From: Celeribacter indicus
GTDB taxonomy: Bacteria; Pseudomonadota; Alphaproteobacteria; Rhodobacterales; Rhodobacteraceae
Direction: 5' to 3'
DNA: 64,000 nucleotides
NCBI RefSeq assembly: GCF_000819565.1
Contig: NZ_CP004393.1
Coordinates: forward strand, 537,001-601,000
Shown here: positions 1 through 7,112 of the stretch, one piece after another
Position numbering within the stretch: position 1 is the first letter of the stretch
How the letters are laid out: every line of letters begins with the position of its first letter
Made by a program: the position numbers and the translations under genes
The notes under the pieces: model-generated
Told to the model about the DNA's origin: nothing
Database searches by the model: none
Seen by the model: the letters and a program-made list of their open reading frames with translations, nothing else

Positions 1-255
1 AATCTGGCGACCCATCGGAACAAGGAGGCGGCTCAGGCCTTGCACGACCACGGCTGCTGGTTTCTGTACCTCCCGCCTTACTCGCCGGATCTCAATCCCA
101 TCGAGCAAGCATTCTCCAAACTGAAAGCTCACCTTCGAAAGATCGGCGCCAGAACCTTCACCGAAGTCTTCGACGCCATCGGCGCAATCTGCGAGCTCTA
201 CGACCCAACAGAGTGCTGGAACTACTTCAAGGCTGCTGGATATGTCTCGGGTTAA
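1..255 (+). mobile_element. IS630-family transposase, C-terminal part (cut by window start)
   Basis: The open frame enters at base 1 and ends at TAA 253-255, so only the last 84 codons are visible. The segment PYSPDLNPIEQAFSKLK is the hallmark of the C-terminal end of IS630/Tc1-like DDE transposases; the Glu in NPIEQ is the last acidic residue of the DDE triad. The enzyme would cut and paste its own element, usually at TA. Whether the element is intact cannot be judged because its left part lies outside. No other transposase frame follows. Confidence 0.9.
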
Positions 256-270
256 AGCCGAAACGCTTTA
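251..270. repeat. Possible right end of the IS630-type element
   Basis: The transposase stop codon is followed within 15 bases by a short A/T-richer stretch ending in TA (269-270). IS630-family elements typically end just after the transposase gene and duplicate a TA dinucleotide. The matching left end lies outside the window, so the terminal inverted repeat cannot be confirmed. Confidence 0.25.
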
Positions 271-706
271 TCCGAAGCGTCGACGGCAATGGCGTTGATA
301 TGACACTGCGACCTTCATCGGAATTCCCGCGATTCAGGTTTCCGACAAAGGGCTTCAAGCAGGTCGGTGAGGCCGCCTGCGCGCGCCCGGAGGCGCTGCG
401 GCGAGGGGCGATTCGGCCCTGCCCCGCGGTGCCGCAATCCTGCCCGAAAGCCGACGCAAGGCCGACGGAAGTCCGACAGAAATCCGACGCCGGTATGAAC
501 GGCCGTTAACCGCGCTCCCGCGGATGGACCGAATTTTAATTTTCGCCGCAACGCTCCGGTTTCGGCCGTCAAGCCATTGAAATCACATGGCTTCCGTTTT
601 CCCGCGGGGACCTATCCGGCACGATAGTTCAAATTGTTCTCACGCCACGATACCCACGCCAAAGCCCCTGTGCTCCCATCCCCCAACAAACAGAGAGGAT
701 GGAACC
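256..706. other. 451-bp gap without a supported gene
   Basis: No frame here has both a ribosome binding site and plausible protein character. It holds the presumed element end, four 11-bp direct repeats (451-494), and an A/T-rich patch around 530-545. It separates the insertion element from the two small genes at 707-1208 and presumably carries their promoter, though I cannot pick out convincing -35/-10 boxes. Confidence 0.5.
451..494. repeat. Four tandem imperfect 11-bp repeats
   Basis: Four consecutive 11-bp units all begin with CCGAC: CCGACGCAAGG, CCGACGGAAGT, CCGACAGAAAT and CCGACGCCGGT. The period is close to one helical turn. Closely related units recur at 47620-47641, at the end of the lytic transglycosylase gene. 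Confidence 0.75.
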
Positions 707-898
707 ATGATCAATCTGACGACGTGCGATGGCCTGAATGCCGGCACCCTGGGTGCGATCCCGTCCGGCGTGGACCGTCCCGCCAATCACAACCTCACCC
801 GCGCGGCGCGCCGCTCCAATGTGGTGCTGATCGGTGGCCGGCATCCCGCGCCCGATTTCCGTCCGGATCTCGGCGCCCGCCTCGCCTTCGCAGCCTGA
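707..898 (+). CDS. Small unknown protein, 63 aa
   Basis: I do not recognise this protein. The ATG is preceded by AGAGAGGA at a good spacing, which is why I prefer it over the longer upstream frame. The product has no signal peptide or membrane segment. It is rich in Arg, Gly and Ala, with a central RAARR stretch followed by a short hydrophobic VVLIGG patch. A second small gene with its own ribosome binding site starts 28 bases downstream, so the two probably form a small operon. The neighbouring insertion element raises the possibility of accessory DNA. It may also be a lineage-specific orphan. Confidence 0.5.
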   Translation: MINLTTCDGLNAGTLGAIPSGVDRPANHNLTRAARRSNVVLIGGRHPAPDFRPDLGARLAFAA

Positions 899-926
899 GG
901 TCGCGCAGTCACGAAAGGACCAGACC

Positions 927-1208
927 ATGATCGACTATTTCGCCAAGGCCCGCGAGGGCCGCATCGCCGCGCTCGACCTGCACAGGAGCGGGGCCGTGAT
1001 GTTCTTTCCAGAAGGCATGGACGACGCGCCGGCGCGCCCGGCCATCGCACCGCGCGAGCTTATCGCCCAGGTGAACAAGCCGATGTTCCTGCGCTCCGCC
1101 TCCGTGACGGGGAGTGCCGTGCGGGACCTGCCGGAACCCGCGGCGAACGGCCCGCTCCTTCTGACAGAAGATCTCGTGGTGTCCAGGGTTCTGGACAAGG
1201 CCGCCTGA
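927..1208 (+). CDS. Small unknown protein, 93 aa
   Basis: No family is recognised. The ATG at 927 has GAAAGGA upstream and gives a more natural N-terminus (MIDYFAKAREGR) than the longer frame. The protein looks soluble, with no signal sequence or membrane helix. It starts with a likely amphipathic helix, has a Pro/Ala-rich middle, and ends with a hydrophobic/acidic stretch (LLLTEDLVVSRVLDKAA). It lies 28 bases after the 63-aa gene and ends three bases before the convergent carbonic anhydrase gene. Function unknown. Confidence 0.5.
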   Translation: MIDYFAKAREGRIAALDLHRSGAVMFFPEGMDDAPARPAIAPRELIAQVNKPMFLRSASVTGSAVRDLPEPAANGPLLLTEDLVVSRVLDKAA

Positions 1209-1211
1209 CGC

Positions 1212-1859
1212 TCAGACCTGGACGAAGCTGCGCGAGCCGTTGTCGTACTGGTGCAGGTCGCCGTTGCCGATATCGGTCCATAGCCCGTGCAGCGTCAGGT
1301 TGCCCTCCTCCACCGCCTCGCGCACGAATGGGAAGGTCATCAGGTTTTCGAGCGAGATGAGGACGGATTCCTTTTCGAGTGCGCGCTTGCGGTCGGACTC
1401 GGGCACCTCGAGGACGCGCTCGTAGCCAGGGCGAAGGATGTCCATCCAGCGCCCGACGAAGGAGGATTTCTGTTCGAGTTCGGGCGCATGGCCGGAGCAC
1501 ATGTCGTAACAGCCCTGTACGCCACCGCAGTTGGAATGGCCGAGGACGACGAGATGCGCGACCTTGAGCGCGGTGACCGCATATTCGATCGCCGCGGAGG
1601 TGCCGTGGTGGTCGCCGTCATCGGTGAAGGGCGGCACGAGGTTCGCGATGTTGCGATGGATGAAGAATTCGCCTTCGTCCGCGCCGAAGATGGAGGTGAC
1701 ATGCACACGCGAGTCGCAGCAGGAGATGATGAAGGCGCGGGGACGCTGTCCTTCCTCGGCAAGGCGTTTGTACCAGGCCTTGTTTTCCGTGAATGTCGTT
1801 GCTTTCCAGCCGTGATAGCGTTGCACCATGTAGGTCGGGAGCGGTTTTGCATATTTCAT
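1212..1859 (-). CDS. Beta-class carbonic anhydrase
   Basis: The 215-aa protein is a typical cytoplasmic beta-carbonic anhydrase, interconverting CO2 and bicarbonate with a Zn ion. The family motifs are intact: CCDSR at 47-51 supplies the Cys47 zinc ligand and the Asp49/Arg51 dyad, and GHSNCGG supplies His108 and Cys111. The length matches bacterial members (about 200-220 aa). The gene is monocistronic and diverges from the unknown gene at 2012. It may feed bicarbonate to acetyl-CoA carboxylase and other carboxylases, which is inference. No unusual residues seen. Confidence 0.95.
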   Translation of the reverse strand: MKYAKPLPTYMVQRYHGWKATTFTENKAWYKRLAEEGQRPRAFIISCCDSRVHVTSIFGADEGEFFIHRNIANLVPPFTDDGDHHGTSAAIEYAVTALKVAHLVVLGHSNCGGVQGCYDMCSGHAPELEQKSSFVGRWMDILRPGYERVLEVPESDRKRALEKESVLISLENLMTFPFVREAVEEGNLTLHGLWTDIGNGDLHQYDNGSRSFVQV

Positions 1860-2011
1860 CGAGGCGAAACTCTCTTTCAGACTTCGGCGGAATTTTCGGG
1901 CGAATGTAGTGAGAGTTTTCGCGGAATTCGAGAGAGAATCCGCTTTGCATTAAACCCTTTGTTCAGCGGCCTGTTGCAAACTTCCTGCATAGCGCGTGGG
2001 GGTGCTTCAGG

Positions 2012-2404
2012 ATGACGGGTGAGACGATGGTGGTGGCGAAACTGCGGCCGGAGGGTGCCGTACAGCTCGACAGGGACCGGCTCGACCAGCTTTACGGTCA
2101 GCTCGGACCCGCGGGGGCGGAGGGGGTCATCTCCCGCGCGATGGAGGAGCTGGCCGTGCGGCTGGCCAGGGTGGAGACGTGTTTCAGGAAGGCGCAGTTC
2201 GACGAGATGCAGCGCGCCGCCCGGTCGATGATCGCGATTTCGGAGCAGATCGGCATGGTGACCGTCGCGCAGGTGGCGGGCGACGTGAGTGCGCTCGCGC
2301 TTGGCGATGACGGCGCCGCGCTTGCCGCCTGTGTGGAGCGGTTGATGCGGATCGGGGAAAACTCTCTGCTTGCGGTCTGGGATCTCCAGGGCGCGACGCT
2401 CTGA
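2012..2404 (+). CDS. Conserved hypothetical protein, all-helical (HPt-like in shape)
   Basis: A 130-aa soluble protein predicted to be nearly all helical after residue 20, with the heptad-like pattern and size of a histidine phosphotransfer (HPt) domain. I see no His in the expected phosphorylation position, so phosphotransfer is unlikely. Proteins like this appear in Rhodobacteraceae as hypothetical genes. Two starts are possible: ATG 2012, used here, or ATG 2027 (MVVAKLRPEG), which has GGGTGAGA upstream. It diverges from the carbonic anhydrase across about 150 bp and precedes the aminopeptidase gene by 108 bp. Function unknown. Confidence 0.6.
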   Translation: MTGETMVVAKLRPEGAVQLDRDRLDQLYGQLGPAGAEGVISRAMEELAVRLARVETCFRKAQFDEMQRAARSMIAISEQIGMVTVAQVAGDVSALALGDDGAALAACVERLMRIGENSLLAVWDLQGATL

Positions 2405-2512
2405 GCATTCGGGGATCGGCCAAGGGCGGGGCAGGCGAGCCTGCGGGAACCGGCTTGCAGGTGGCATGGGATGGGTTAGGTTTGGCACGAACCGTCACGA
2501 AAGGCCCCTCCG

Positions 2513-3895
2513 ATGTCCCTTTGCTTTGCCGCGGCGAGCGCGGCGCAGATCCCGCTTCATCTTCTCACGCCCGACGCGCTCGAGAGCTTCCTGTCGGACC
2601 TGCCGCAGGCGGAGGCGCGCTGGGTCCGGGCGAGCGGGTTTGCGGCGCAGCCTGGCACAGTCTGCCTTCTGCCCGGCGGGGAGGGGGTCAAGGCGGCCCT
2701 CGCGGGGCTCGGTTCCGACAGGGACCGCCGGCGCAGCCGTTTCGGGCTAGGCGCCGTCCGTACCGCGCTGCCGGACGGCTGCTACCGACTCGAGACCGAT
2801 CTGACGGGTGACGCGCTCGACGAACAGCTTCTGGGCTGGCTGCTGGCGGGCTATCGCTTCGACACCTATGCGGCATCGGCGCCGGTGAAAGCGCAGCTCG
2901 TGGCGCCCGACCATGTCGATGCCGCGCGGCTGGTGGCCATCGCAGAGGGCGAGGCGCTGACTCGTGACCTGATCAACACGCCCGCGAACGACATGGGACC
3001 GGAGGAACTGGAAGCTGCCGCGCGCGCGCTCGCGGAGGCGCATGGCGCCGACATCTCCGTGACCGTGGGGGAGGCGCTCCTCTCCGACGGCTTTCCGATG
3101 ATCCATGCGGTGGGGCGGGCCTCGCCGCGCGCGCCGCGCCTGATCGACATGCGCTGGGGCGCACGCGGTCCGGTGCTGACGCTCGTCGGCAAGGGGGTGT
3201 GTTTCGACACGGGCGGGCTCAATATCAAGCCGGGCGGGTCGATGGGGTTGATGAAAAAGGACATGGGCGGCGCGGCCACCGTGCTCGGCCTCGCAAAGAT
3301 GATCATGGCGCTCGATCTGCCGCTGCAATTGCGCGTGCTGATCCCGGCCGTGGAAAATGCCGTGTCCGGGGCCGCCTTCCGTCCGCAGGACATTCTCACC
3401 TCGCGCAAGGGCCTGACGGTCGAGATCAACAACACCGATGCGGAGGGGCGGCTGGTGCTCGCCGATGCGCTGGCGCTTGCCGACGAGACGCCGCCCGATC
3501 TGCTGATTTCCATGGCCACGCTCACCGGCGCGGCGCGGGTGGCGGTCGGTCCCGATCTCGCGCCCTTCTACGCGACCACGGAGGCAGATGCCGCGGCGTT
3601 GAAGGCCGCCGCAGGGAGGGTCGCCGATCCTGTCTGGCAAATGCCCTATTGGGAGCCCTACGAGAAGATGATCGAGCCGGGGATCGCCGATCTCGACAAT
3701 GCTCCCTCCGGCGGATTTGCCGGGTCCATCACCGCCGCGCTGTTTCTGCGCCGCTTCGTGACCGGGACGCCGCGCTACATGCATTTCGACATCTACGGCT
3801 GGAACCCGACCGCCGCGCCGGCGCGTCCGAAGGGGGGTGTGGGTCAGGGCGCCCGCGCGATCCTGGATGCGCTTTCGGAGTTGCTTGCGCTGTGA
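2513..3895 (+). CDS. Leucyl aminopeptidase family protein (M17)
   Basis: A 460-aa M17 metallo-aminopeptidase that removes N-terminal residues from peptides in the cytoplasm. The active-site signature NTDAEGRL lies at 307-314, and the upstream metal and substrate residues are present: Lys227 and Asp232 in VGKGVCFDTGG, and Lys249/Asp250. The N-terminal domain (1-150) is shorter and more divergent than in E. coli PepA, typical of the alphaproteobacterial PepB-like branch. Its TGA overlaps the GTG start of the NlpC/P60 gene, so the two are translationally coupled; together they suggest peptide or murein-peptide recycling. Confidence 0.93.
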   Translation: MSLCFAAASAAQIPLHLLTPDALESFLSDLPQAEARWVRASGFAAQPGTVCLLPGGEGVKAALAGLGSDRDRRRSRFGLGAVRTALPDGCYRLETDLTGDALDEQLLGWLLAGYRFDTYAASAPVKAQLVAPDHVDAARLVAIAEGEALTRDLINTPANDMGPEELEAAARALAEAHGADISVTVGEALLSDGFPMIHAVGRASPRAPRLIDMRWGARGPVLTLVGKGVCFDTGGLNIKPGGSMGLMKKDMGGAATVLGLAKMIMALDLPLQLRVLIPAVENAVSGAAFRPQDILTSRKGLTVEINNTDAEGRLVLADALALADETPPDLLISMATLTGAARVAVGPDLAPFYATTEADAAALKAAAGRVADPVWQMPYWEPYEKMIEPGIADLDNAPSGGFAGSITAALFLRRFVTGTPRYMHFDIYGWNPTAAPARPKGGVGQGARAILDALSELLAL

Positions 3896-4731
3896 CCGAC
3901 CGCCGTCTCACTCCCGCCAATGCCCGTGTCGCGCTCGCGGGGTTCGCAGGCGAAGGACAGCGCATCGTCCTGCCTGAGCCCGCCACCGTCACGGTCCCGG
4001 TAGCAGATTTGCGGGCGGCGCCGGGAGGAGCGCGCGAGCGGCAGCTCCTTTGGGGAGATCGTTTCGACGTGCTGGAACGGCGCGCGGGCTGGGCCTTCGG
4101 CGTTTCGCGCAAGGACGGTTACGTGGGCTATGTGGCGGAGCGGGATCTGGGGGCGGAGGTCGTGCCGGATTACCTCATTTCGGCCCGCGCCACCCATCTC
4201 TATCCCACCGACGATATGAAGAGCGAGGCGGTGACGAGCCTGTCCTTTGGGTCGCGCGTCAGGGTGGTGGACGAGCGGCGCAAGTTCATGGAGATCGAAG
4301 GCGGGCTATTCGTGCCGAAGCCCCATCTCCGCCCGCTCGCCCGGCCGTTTTCCGATCCTGTCACCGTCGCGCAGCTGTTTTTCGGCACGCCCTATCTCTG
4401 GGGCGGCAATTCCGCCTTCGGCATCGACTGTTCCGGAACGGTTCAGGCGGCACTCCTCGCCTGTGGCATCGACTGTCCCGGCGACAGCGATCTGCAACAG
4501 GCGCTCGGCGCGCAGGTCGCGGAAGGGGAGAGCTACCAGCGCGGAGACCTGCTGTTCTGGAAGGGCCATGTGGCGATCTGCGTGGATGACGAGGTGATGC
4601 TGCATGCGAACGCGCATCATATGGCGGTCGCCTATGAGCCGATCGGCCGTGCCATTGCCCGGATTGCCGCGCAGGGCGACGGGCCGGTGATCGCGCATCG
4701 GCGGCTGGAGATCACTCCACGGCGCGGATGA
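3892..4731 (+). CDS. NlpC/P60 family cell-wall hydrolase with SH3-like domains
   Basis: A 279-aa cysteine peptidase of the NlpC/P60 type, which cuts gamma-D-Glu-diaminopimelate bonds in murein peptides. The catalytic Cys180 sits in GIDCSG, His226 in WKGHVAIC, and His238 is the likely third residue. Residues 30-150 look like two bacterial SH3-type repeats. There is no obvious signal peptide, so it may act on recycled murein peptides in the cytoplasm (inference). The GTG start overlaps the aminopeptidase stop (GTGA), which fixes the start. Its 3' end overlaps the convergent DUF2794 gene by 20 bases. Confidence 0.92.
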   Translation: MTDRRLTPANARVALAGFAGEGQRIVLPEPATVTVPVADLRAAPGGARERQLLWGDRFDVLERRAGWAFGVSRKDGYVGYVAERDLGAEVVPDYLISARATHLYPTDDMKSEAVTSLSFGSRVRVVDERRKFMEIEGGLFVPKPHLRPLARPFSDPVTVAQLFFGTPYLWGGNSAFGIDCSGTVQAALLACGIDCPGDSDLQQALGAQVAEGESYQRGDLLFWKGHVAICVDDEVMLHANAHHMAVAYEPIGRAIARIAAQGDGPVIAHRRLEITPRRG

Positions 4732-5050
4732 GCTGGCGGTCGAAGATCCGCAGGACGGTGCGCAGATCGGAGCCGCGCTTGAGCACCTGACCCTCCATGC
4801 CGATCACCGCATACATCCCCTGTTTTCCACGCAGTTTCGGCCGCTTTTCGATCCGGTAGAGCGGATGCTCGGCGGTGCGGCGGAAGACGGCGAAGACGGC
4901 GACGTCCCGCAGGAAGGACATGCCGTAGTCACGCCATTCGCCGGCGGCCACCATCCGGCCATAGAGCCCCATGATGGCACCGAGTTCGTGGCGGTCGAAG
5001 GCGACCTTGTCGTTCTGTCCGGGAAAGGGCGTCGGATCCTGCACGTTCAT
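4712..5050 (-). CDS. DUF2794 family protein
   Basis: A 112-aa soluble protein matching the DUF2794 family of alphaproteobacteria. Recognisable stretches are LYGRMVAAGEWRDYGM, VAVFAVFRR and PLYRIEKRPKLRGKQG. No biochemical function is known. The frame extends upstream to a TTG, but ATG 5050 gives the usual family N-terminus; its ribosome binding site is weak. The gene faces the aminopeptidase-NlpC pair and diverges from cytochrome c'. Confidence 0.85.
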   Translation of the reverse strand: MNVQDPTPFPGQNDKVAFDRHELGAIMGLYGRMVAAGEWRDYGMSFLRDVAVFAVFRRTAEHPLYRIEKRPKLRGKQGMYAVIGMEGQVLKRGSDLRTVLRIFDRQLIRAVE

Positions 5051-5204
5051 AGACTGAAGGTGGAGCCATTCCGGGTGCAAATCAAGGGCTCTCGCCGTAC
5101 ATCTGCGTCCTGCCCGATTTCAGACACAAAATAACCCATGAATTTCCCGGATCGTCCCGTCATTTGGCCCGCTTGTCGGGTCAGAACTCGTCTCAGAGCG
5201 AGAA

Positions 5205-5315
5205 CGCTTTATCCCGGTGTCGCGGTTCAACAGCCCCCACCCAGTTCGCGGCACCGGGATCCCGCTCCATCAACTGTCGAAGGCCGAGACGCATCCGTTT
5301 CGGCCTTTTCTTTTT
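5205..5315 (+). ncRNA. Candidate small RNA or attenuated leader
   Basis: Seen directly: arms ATCCCGGTGTCGCG and CGCGGCACCGGGAT form a 14-bp stem with one G-U pair and a 22-base loop rich in C (GCCCCCACCC). It is followed 17 bases later by a terminator hairpin with a U-rich tail. A stem with a C-rich loop plus an intrinsic terminator is the architecture of many bacterial small RNAs that pair with ribosome binding sites. I found no clear promoter just upstream, so it could instead be an attenuated 5' leader of the cytochrome c' gene. The family is not recognised. Confidence 0.4.
5280..5315 (+). terminator. Rho-independent terminator
   Basis: Arms AAGGCCGA (5280-5287) and TCGGCCTT (5300-5307) pair; two further loop-side pairs are possible. 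They are followed by TTCTTTTT. No protein gene ends upstream on the plus strand, so it must end a small transcript or attenuate the cytochrome c' leader. Confidence 0.8.
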
Positions 5316-5446
5316 CGAGGCGGTTTTCCCACAGTGCCGGCCTTTCCTCCCGTCCTGACGGATTTGTGCATTTGACTTTGAAAAAACCATGCGAGGATCC
5401 TGGGGGAACACGCGAAAAGCCACTTATTCTACGGGAGTTAAAGCGT

Positions 5447-5887
5447 ATGAAGTCATTTCACGTCACGGGCGCGCTCGCCATCGCCCTCATCTGTTCCGCC
5501 CCGGCCCTGCTTGCGCAGAGCAAGGCCACGAACCCGGCGGTGAAGGCGCGTCAGGAAGCGATGCTTCAGATCGGCGGCGGGATGAAGGTGCTGTCCGACA
5601 TGGCCAAGGGCGATCAGGCCTTCGATGCAGAGGCGGCCAATGCGGCGGTCGCAACCATCGCGACCGTCTCCGCGGAGATCCCCGACCTGTTCGAGGCACA
5701 GGAAGACGATCCGGAGAGCGAGGCGCTGCCGGCGGTGTGGTCCGATTGGGACGATTTCGTCGTCAAGGCGGAGGCGCTTCACACCGGGGCGCAGAGCATC
5801 ACCGTCACCGATGAGGCCTCCCTTCAGCCCGCTCTGGGCACGCTCGGCGTGACCTGCAAGCAGTGCCACGACGATTTCCGGGACTGA
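5447..5887 (+). CDS. Cytochrome c' family protein
   Basis: A 146-aa secreted c-type cytochrome. Residues 1-23 form a Sec signal peptide ending ALLAQ, and the single haem motif CKQCH (137-141) lies at the very C-terminus, as in class II cytochromes c'. These periplasmic four-helix proteins bind NO, CO or O2 and help resist nitric oxide. GGGAG at 5433-5437 supports ATG 5447 over the long upstream frame. It is monocistronic, with a terminator hairpin in the long leader region. The convergent neighbour is the I78-type lipoprotein. Confidence 0.92.
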   Translation: MKSFHVTGALAIALICSAPALLAQSKATNPAVKARQEAMLQIGGGMKVLSDMAKGDQAFDAEAANAAVATIATVSAEIPDLFEAQEDDPESEALPAVWSDWDDFVVKAEALHTGAQSITVTDEASLQPALGTLGVTCKQCHDDFRD

Positions 5888-5934
5888 CCTGGCCGCCTGC
5901 CGGCATGGCGCGCGGGCCGGGGGCTTGCGCGCCG

Positions 5935-6237
5935 TCAGCCGCACCAGATGCGGGTGACCTTTCCGGCGTCGTCGAGCTCGATGTTGAGCCGATCGATGCG
6001 GTGATCCATCGTCATCATGCTACCCGGCGGCAGGATGCGCACCGGCCCCTCGAGGGCCAGCGCATCCACAGCCGCGCGGTCCTGCCCGACCATCCCCTCG
6101 ACGCGATCCATGCCGCAGCTGTCTTCGGTGGCGGCCGGCGGTTCCGTTTCCGGGACCGGCGCGGTCTCCTCCTCCTGACAGGCGGAAAGCGCGAAAGCGC
6201 CGAGGACGAAGGCACAGCATCGGATTGTCGAGGTCAT
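5935..6237 (-). CDS. I78-type peptidase-inhibitor-like lipoprotein
   Basis: A 100-aa lipoprotein: the signal sequence ends in the lipobox ALSAC with Cys20 as the lipidated residue, followed by an acidic, Pro-rich linker. Residues 40-100 resemble the I78 inhibitor family: a conserved Cys, LVG-like VGQD, a VRILPPG segment, a DHRIDRLN segment, and a terminal WCG that would form the disulphide. Family members inhibit serine peptidases; the target here is unknown. Its ATG overlaps the stop codon of the TetR gene (ATGA), so it is co-translated with that regulator. Confidence 0.85.
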   Translation of the reverse strand: MTSTIRCCAFVLGAFALSACQEEETAPVPETEPPAATEDSCGMDRVEGMVGQDRAAVDALALEGPVRILPPGSMMTMDHRIDRLNIELDDAGKVTRIWCG

Positions 6238-6848
6238 GAGCGGACTCCATAGCGCGCCAGGAACATCTCCACGGCGCCGTCGATGATTTTCCGGCGCTCG
6301 TCTTCGTCGAGTTCGCACCGAGACTGGAAGGTGCAGATCGGGAAGGCGCGCGCCTTGCAAAGTTCCGCGAATTGTTCGGCTGCGAGCTCGATATCGTCAA
6401 TCGCGAGCTCGCCGCGGGCGATGCAACAGGCGAAATATTGCGACAGCCGGTCCTTCACGAGGCCGGGGCCGTTTTCGTAGAACCGCCGGCCGACCTCCGG
6501 GAAGCGCGCGCTTTCGGCGACCGCAATGCGAAACATCGCCTGACCGAGATCCGACAGGAGGAAATCGAGGATCTTGCGTCCGGCGGAGCGCAGATACAGA
6601 TCGGGGGGCTGACTCTCGTCCACCCTGTCTTTGAAGGCGTCGGCCTGGCGGCGGGTTTCCCGTGCGGCGATCTCGAGAAACAGGACCCGCTTGTCCGGGA
6701 AATAACTGTAGAGCGTCGCCTTGGAGACCCCGGCCTCGCGGGCGATGTCATCGACGGAGGCCCCGTCATACCCATCGCGCATGAAGACCGCGCGGGCGCC
6801 GTCGATCACCTGATCGAACTTGCGCCCCTTCCTGATGTCCGTACCCAT
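6234..6848 (-). CDS. TetR/AcrR family regulator (AefR-like)
   Basis: A 204-aa repressor. The N-terminal helix-turn-helix (about 30-50: SVDDIAREAGVSKATLYSYF) is canonical. The C-terminal half, with AVAESARFPEVGRRFYENGP, resembles the AefR-type ligand domain (TetR_C_7). ATG 6848 has GGGGAGGA upstream and is preferred to the longer frame. It is coupled to the I78-type lipoprotein. Upstream lie two near-identical palindromes that are good autoregulatory operators, and a minus-strand terminator sits within the presumed leader. The ligand is unknown. Confidence 0.93.
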   Translation of the reverse strand: MGTDIRKGRKFDQVIDGARAVFMRDGYDGASVDDIAREAGVSKATLYSYFPDKRVLFLEIAARETRRQADAFKDRVDESQPPDLYLRSAGRKILDFLLSDLGQAMFRIAVAESARFPEVGRRFYENGPGLVKDRLSQYFACCIARGELAIDDIELAAEQFAELCKARAFPICTFQSRCELDEDERRKIIDGAVEMFLARYGVRS

Positions 6849-6902
6849 GGATCCTCCCCTTCGTCGCGTCACCATAGAGCCTTGCGCAATCCGCTCCAAC
6901 CA

Positions 6903-6932
6903 AAGAAAAAAGGCAGGCCACTCGGGCCTGCC
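6903..6932 (-). terminator. Minus-strand terminator hairpin in the tetR leader
   Basis: On the minus strand, GGCAGGCC (6932-6925) pairs with GGCCTGCC (6919-6912) across a 5-base loop and is followed by TTTTTTCTTTG. It lies between the palindromes and the tetR start, so a transcript beginning at the palindromes would meet it before the gene. Confidence 0.75.
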
Positions 6933-6984
6933 CAGTGCTCGACAGGGATGATGCCGATACGCGCCACACGACAGGCGCCGGGAA

Positions 6985-7013
6985 AACCTAAACCGGCCGG
7001 TTCAGTCGGGCAA
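6985..7013 (-). promoter_or_regulatory. Candidate tetR promoter
   Basis: On the minus strand, TTGCCC (7013-7008) and TAGGTT (6990-6985) are 17 bases apart. The spacer contains one of the two palindromes, as expected for an autorepressed promoter. The -10 match is mediocre. Confidence 0.35.
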
Positions 7014-7036
7014 GAGATTCTGAACCGTCCGGTTCA
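6989..7036. promoter_or_regulatory. Paired TetR-type operators
   Basis: Two palindromes of the same design: TAAACCGGCCGGTTCA (6989-7004) and TGAACCGTCCGGTTCA (7021-7036). Both contain AACCG-NN-CGGTT, and their centres are 32 bp apart, three helical turns. They lie between tetR and mbfA. Binding by the adjacent TetR protein is inferred from location and symmetry. Confidence 0.75.
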
Positions 7037-7057
7037 CTTTGTCGCGAGGATCGTGGG

Positions 7058-7084
7058 TTGCATGCGGCAAGTTGGCGGCATAAT
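7058..7084 (+). promoter_or_regulatory. Candidate mbfA promoter
   Basis: TTGCAT (7058-7063) and CATAAT (7079-7084) are 15 bases apart, shorter than ideal. The -10 matches TATAAT at five of six bases and overlaps the left edge of the Irr box, predicting a start near 7091. Confidence 0.4.
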
Positions 7085-7103
7085 TTAGAACTATTCTAAA
7101 TTA
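7081..7103. promoter_or_regulatory. Irr box (iron control element) upstream of mbfA
   Basis: A perfect 10-3-10 dyad whose core is TTTAGAA-CTA-TTCTAAA, 10 bases before the mbfA start. It matches the iron control element bound by Irr in alphaproteobacteria, and mbfA is a known Irr target in Agrobacterium and Bradyrhizobium. Irr bound here would cover the -10/+1 region and repress mbfA when iron is low. Confidence 0.85.
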
Positions 7104-7112
7104 AGGTGCTGC

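Larger units (their letters stand above)
5051..5446. other. 396-bp intergenic region with two strong stem-loops
   Basis: No protein-coding frame is convincing here. The region contains a 14-bp dyad (5213-5262) followed by a rho-independent terminator (5280-5315), both about 130-230 bp upstream of cytochrome c'. I checked it for a tRNA fold and found no T-arm or matching acceptor stem. Confidence 0.6.

Noticed and set aside
213..509. 98-residue plus-strand frame after the transposase
   Set aside because: Begins inside the transposase in another frame and runs through the tandem repeats; no coding character.
5190..5280. Possible tRNA ending CCCGCTCCA upstream of cytochrome c'
   Set aside because: The 3' end resembles a tRNA-Gly acceptor, but there is no matching 5' strand and no T-loop; the dyad fold explains the sequence better.
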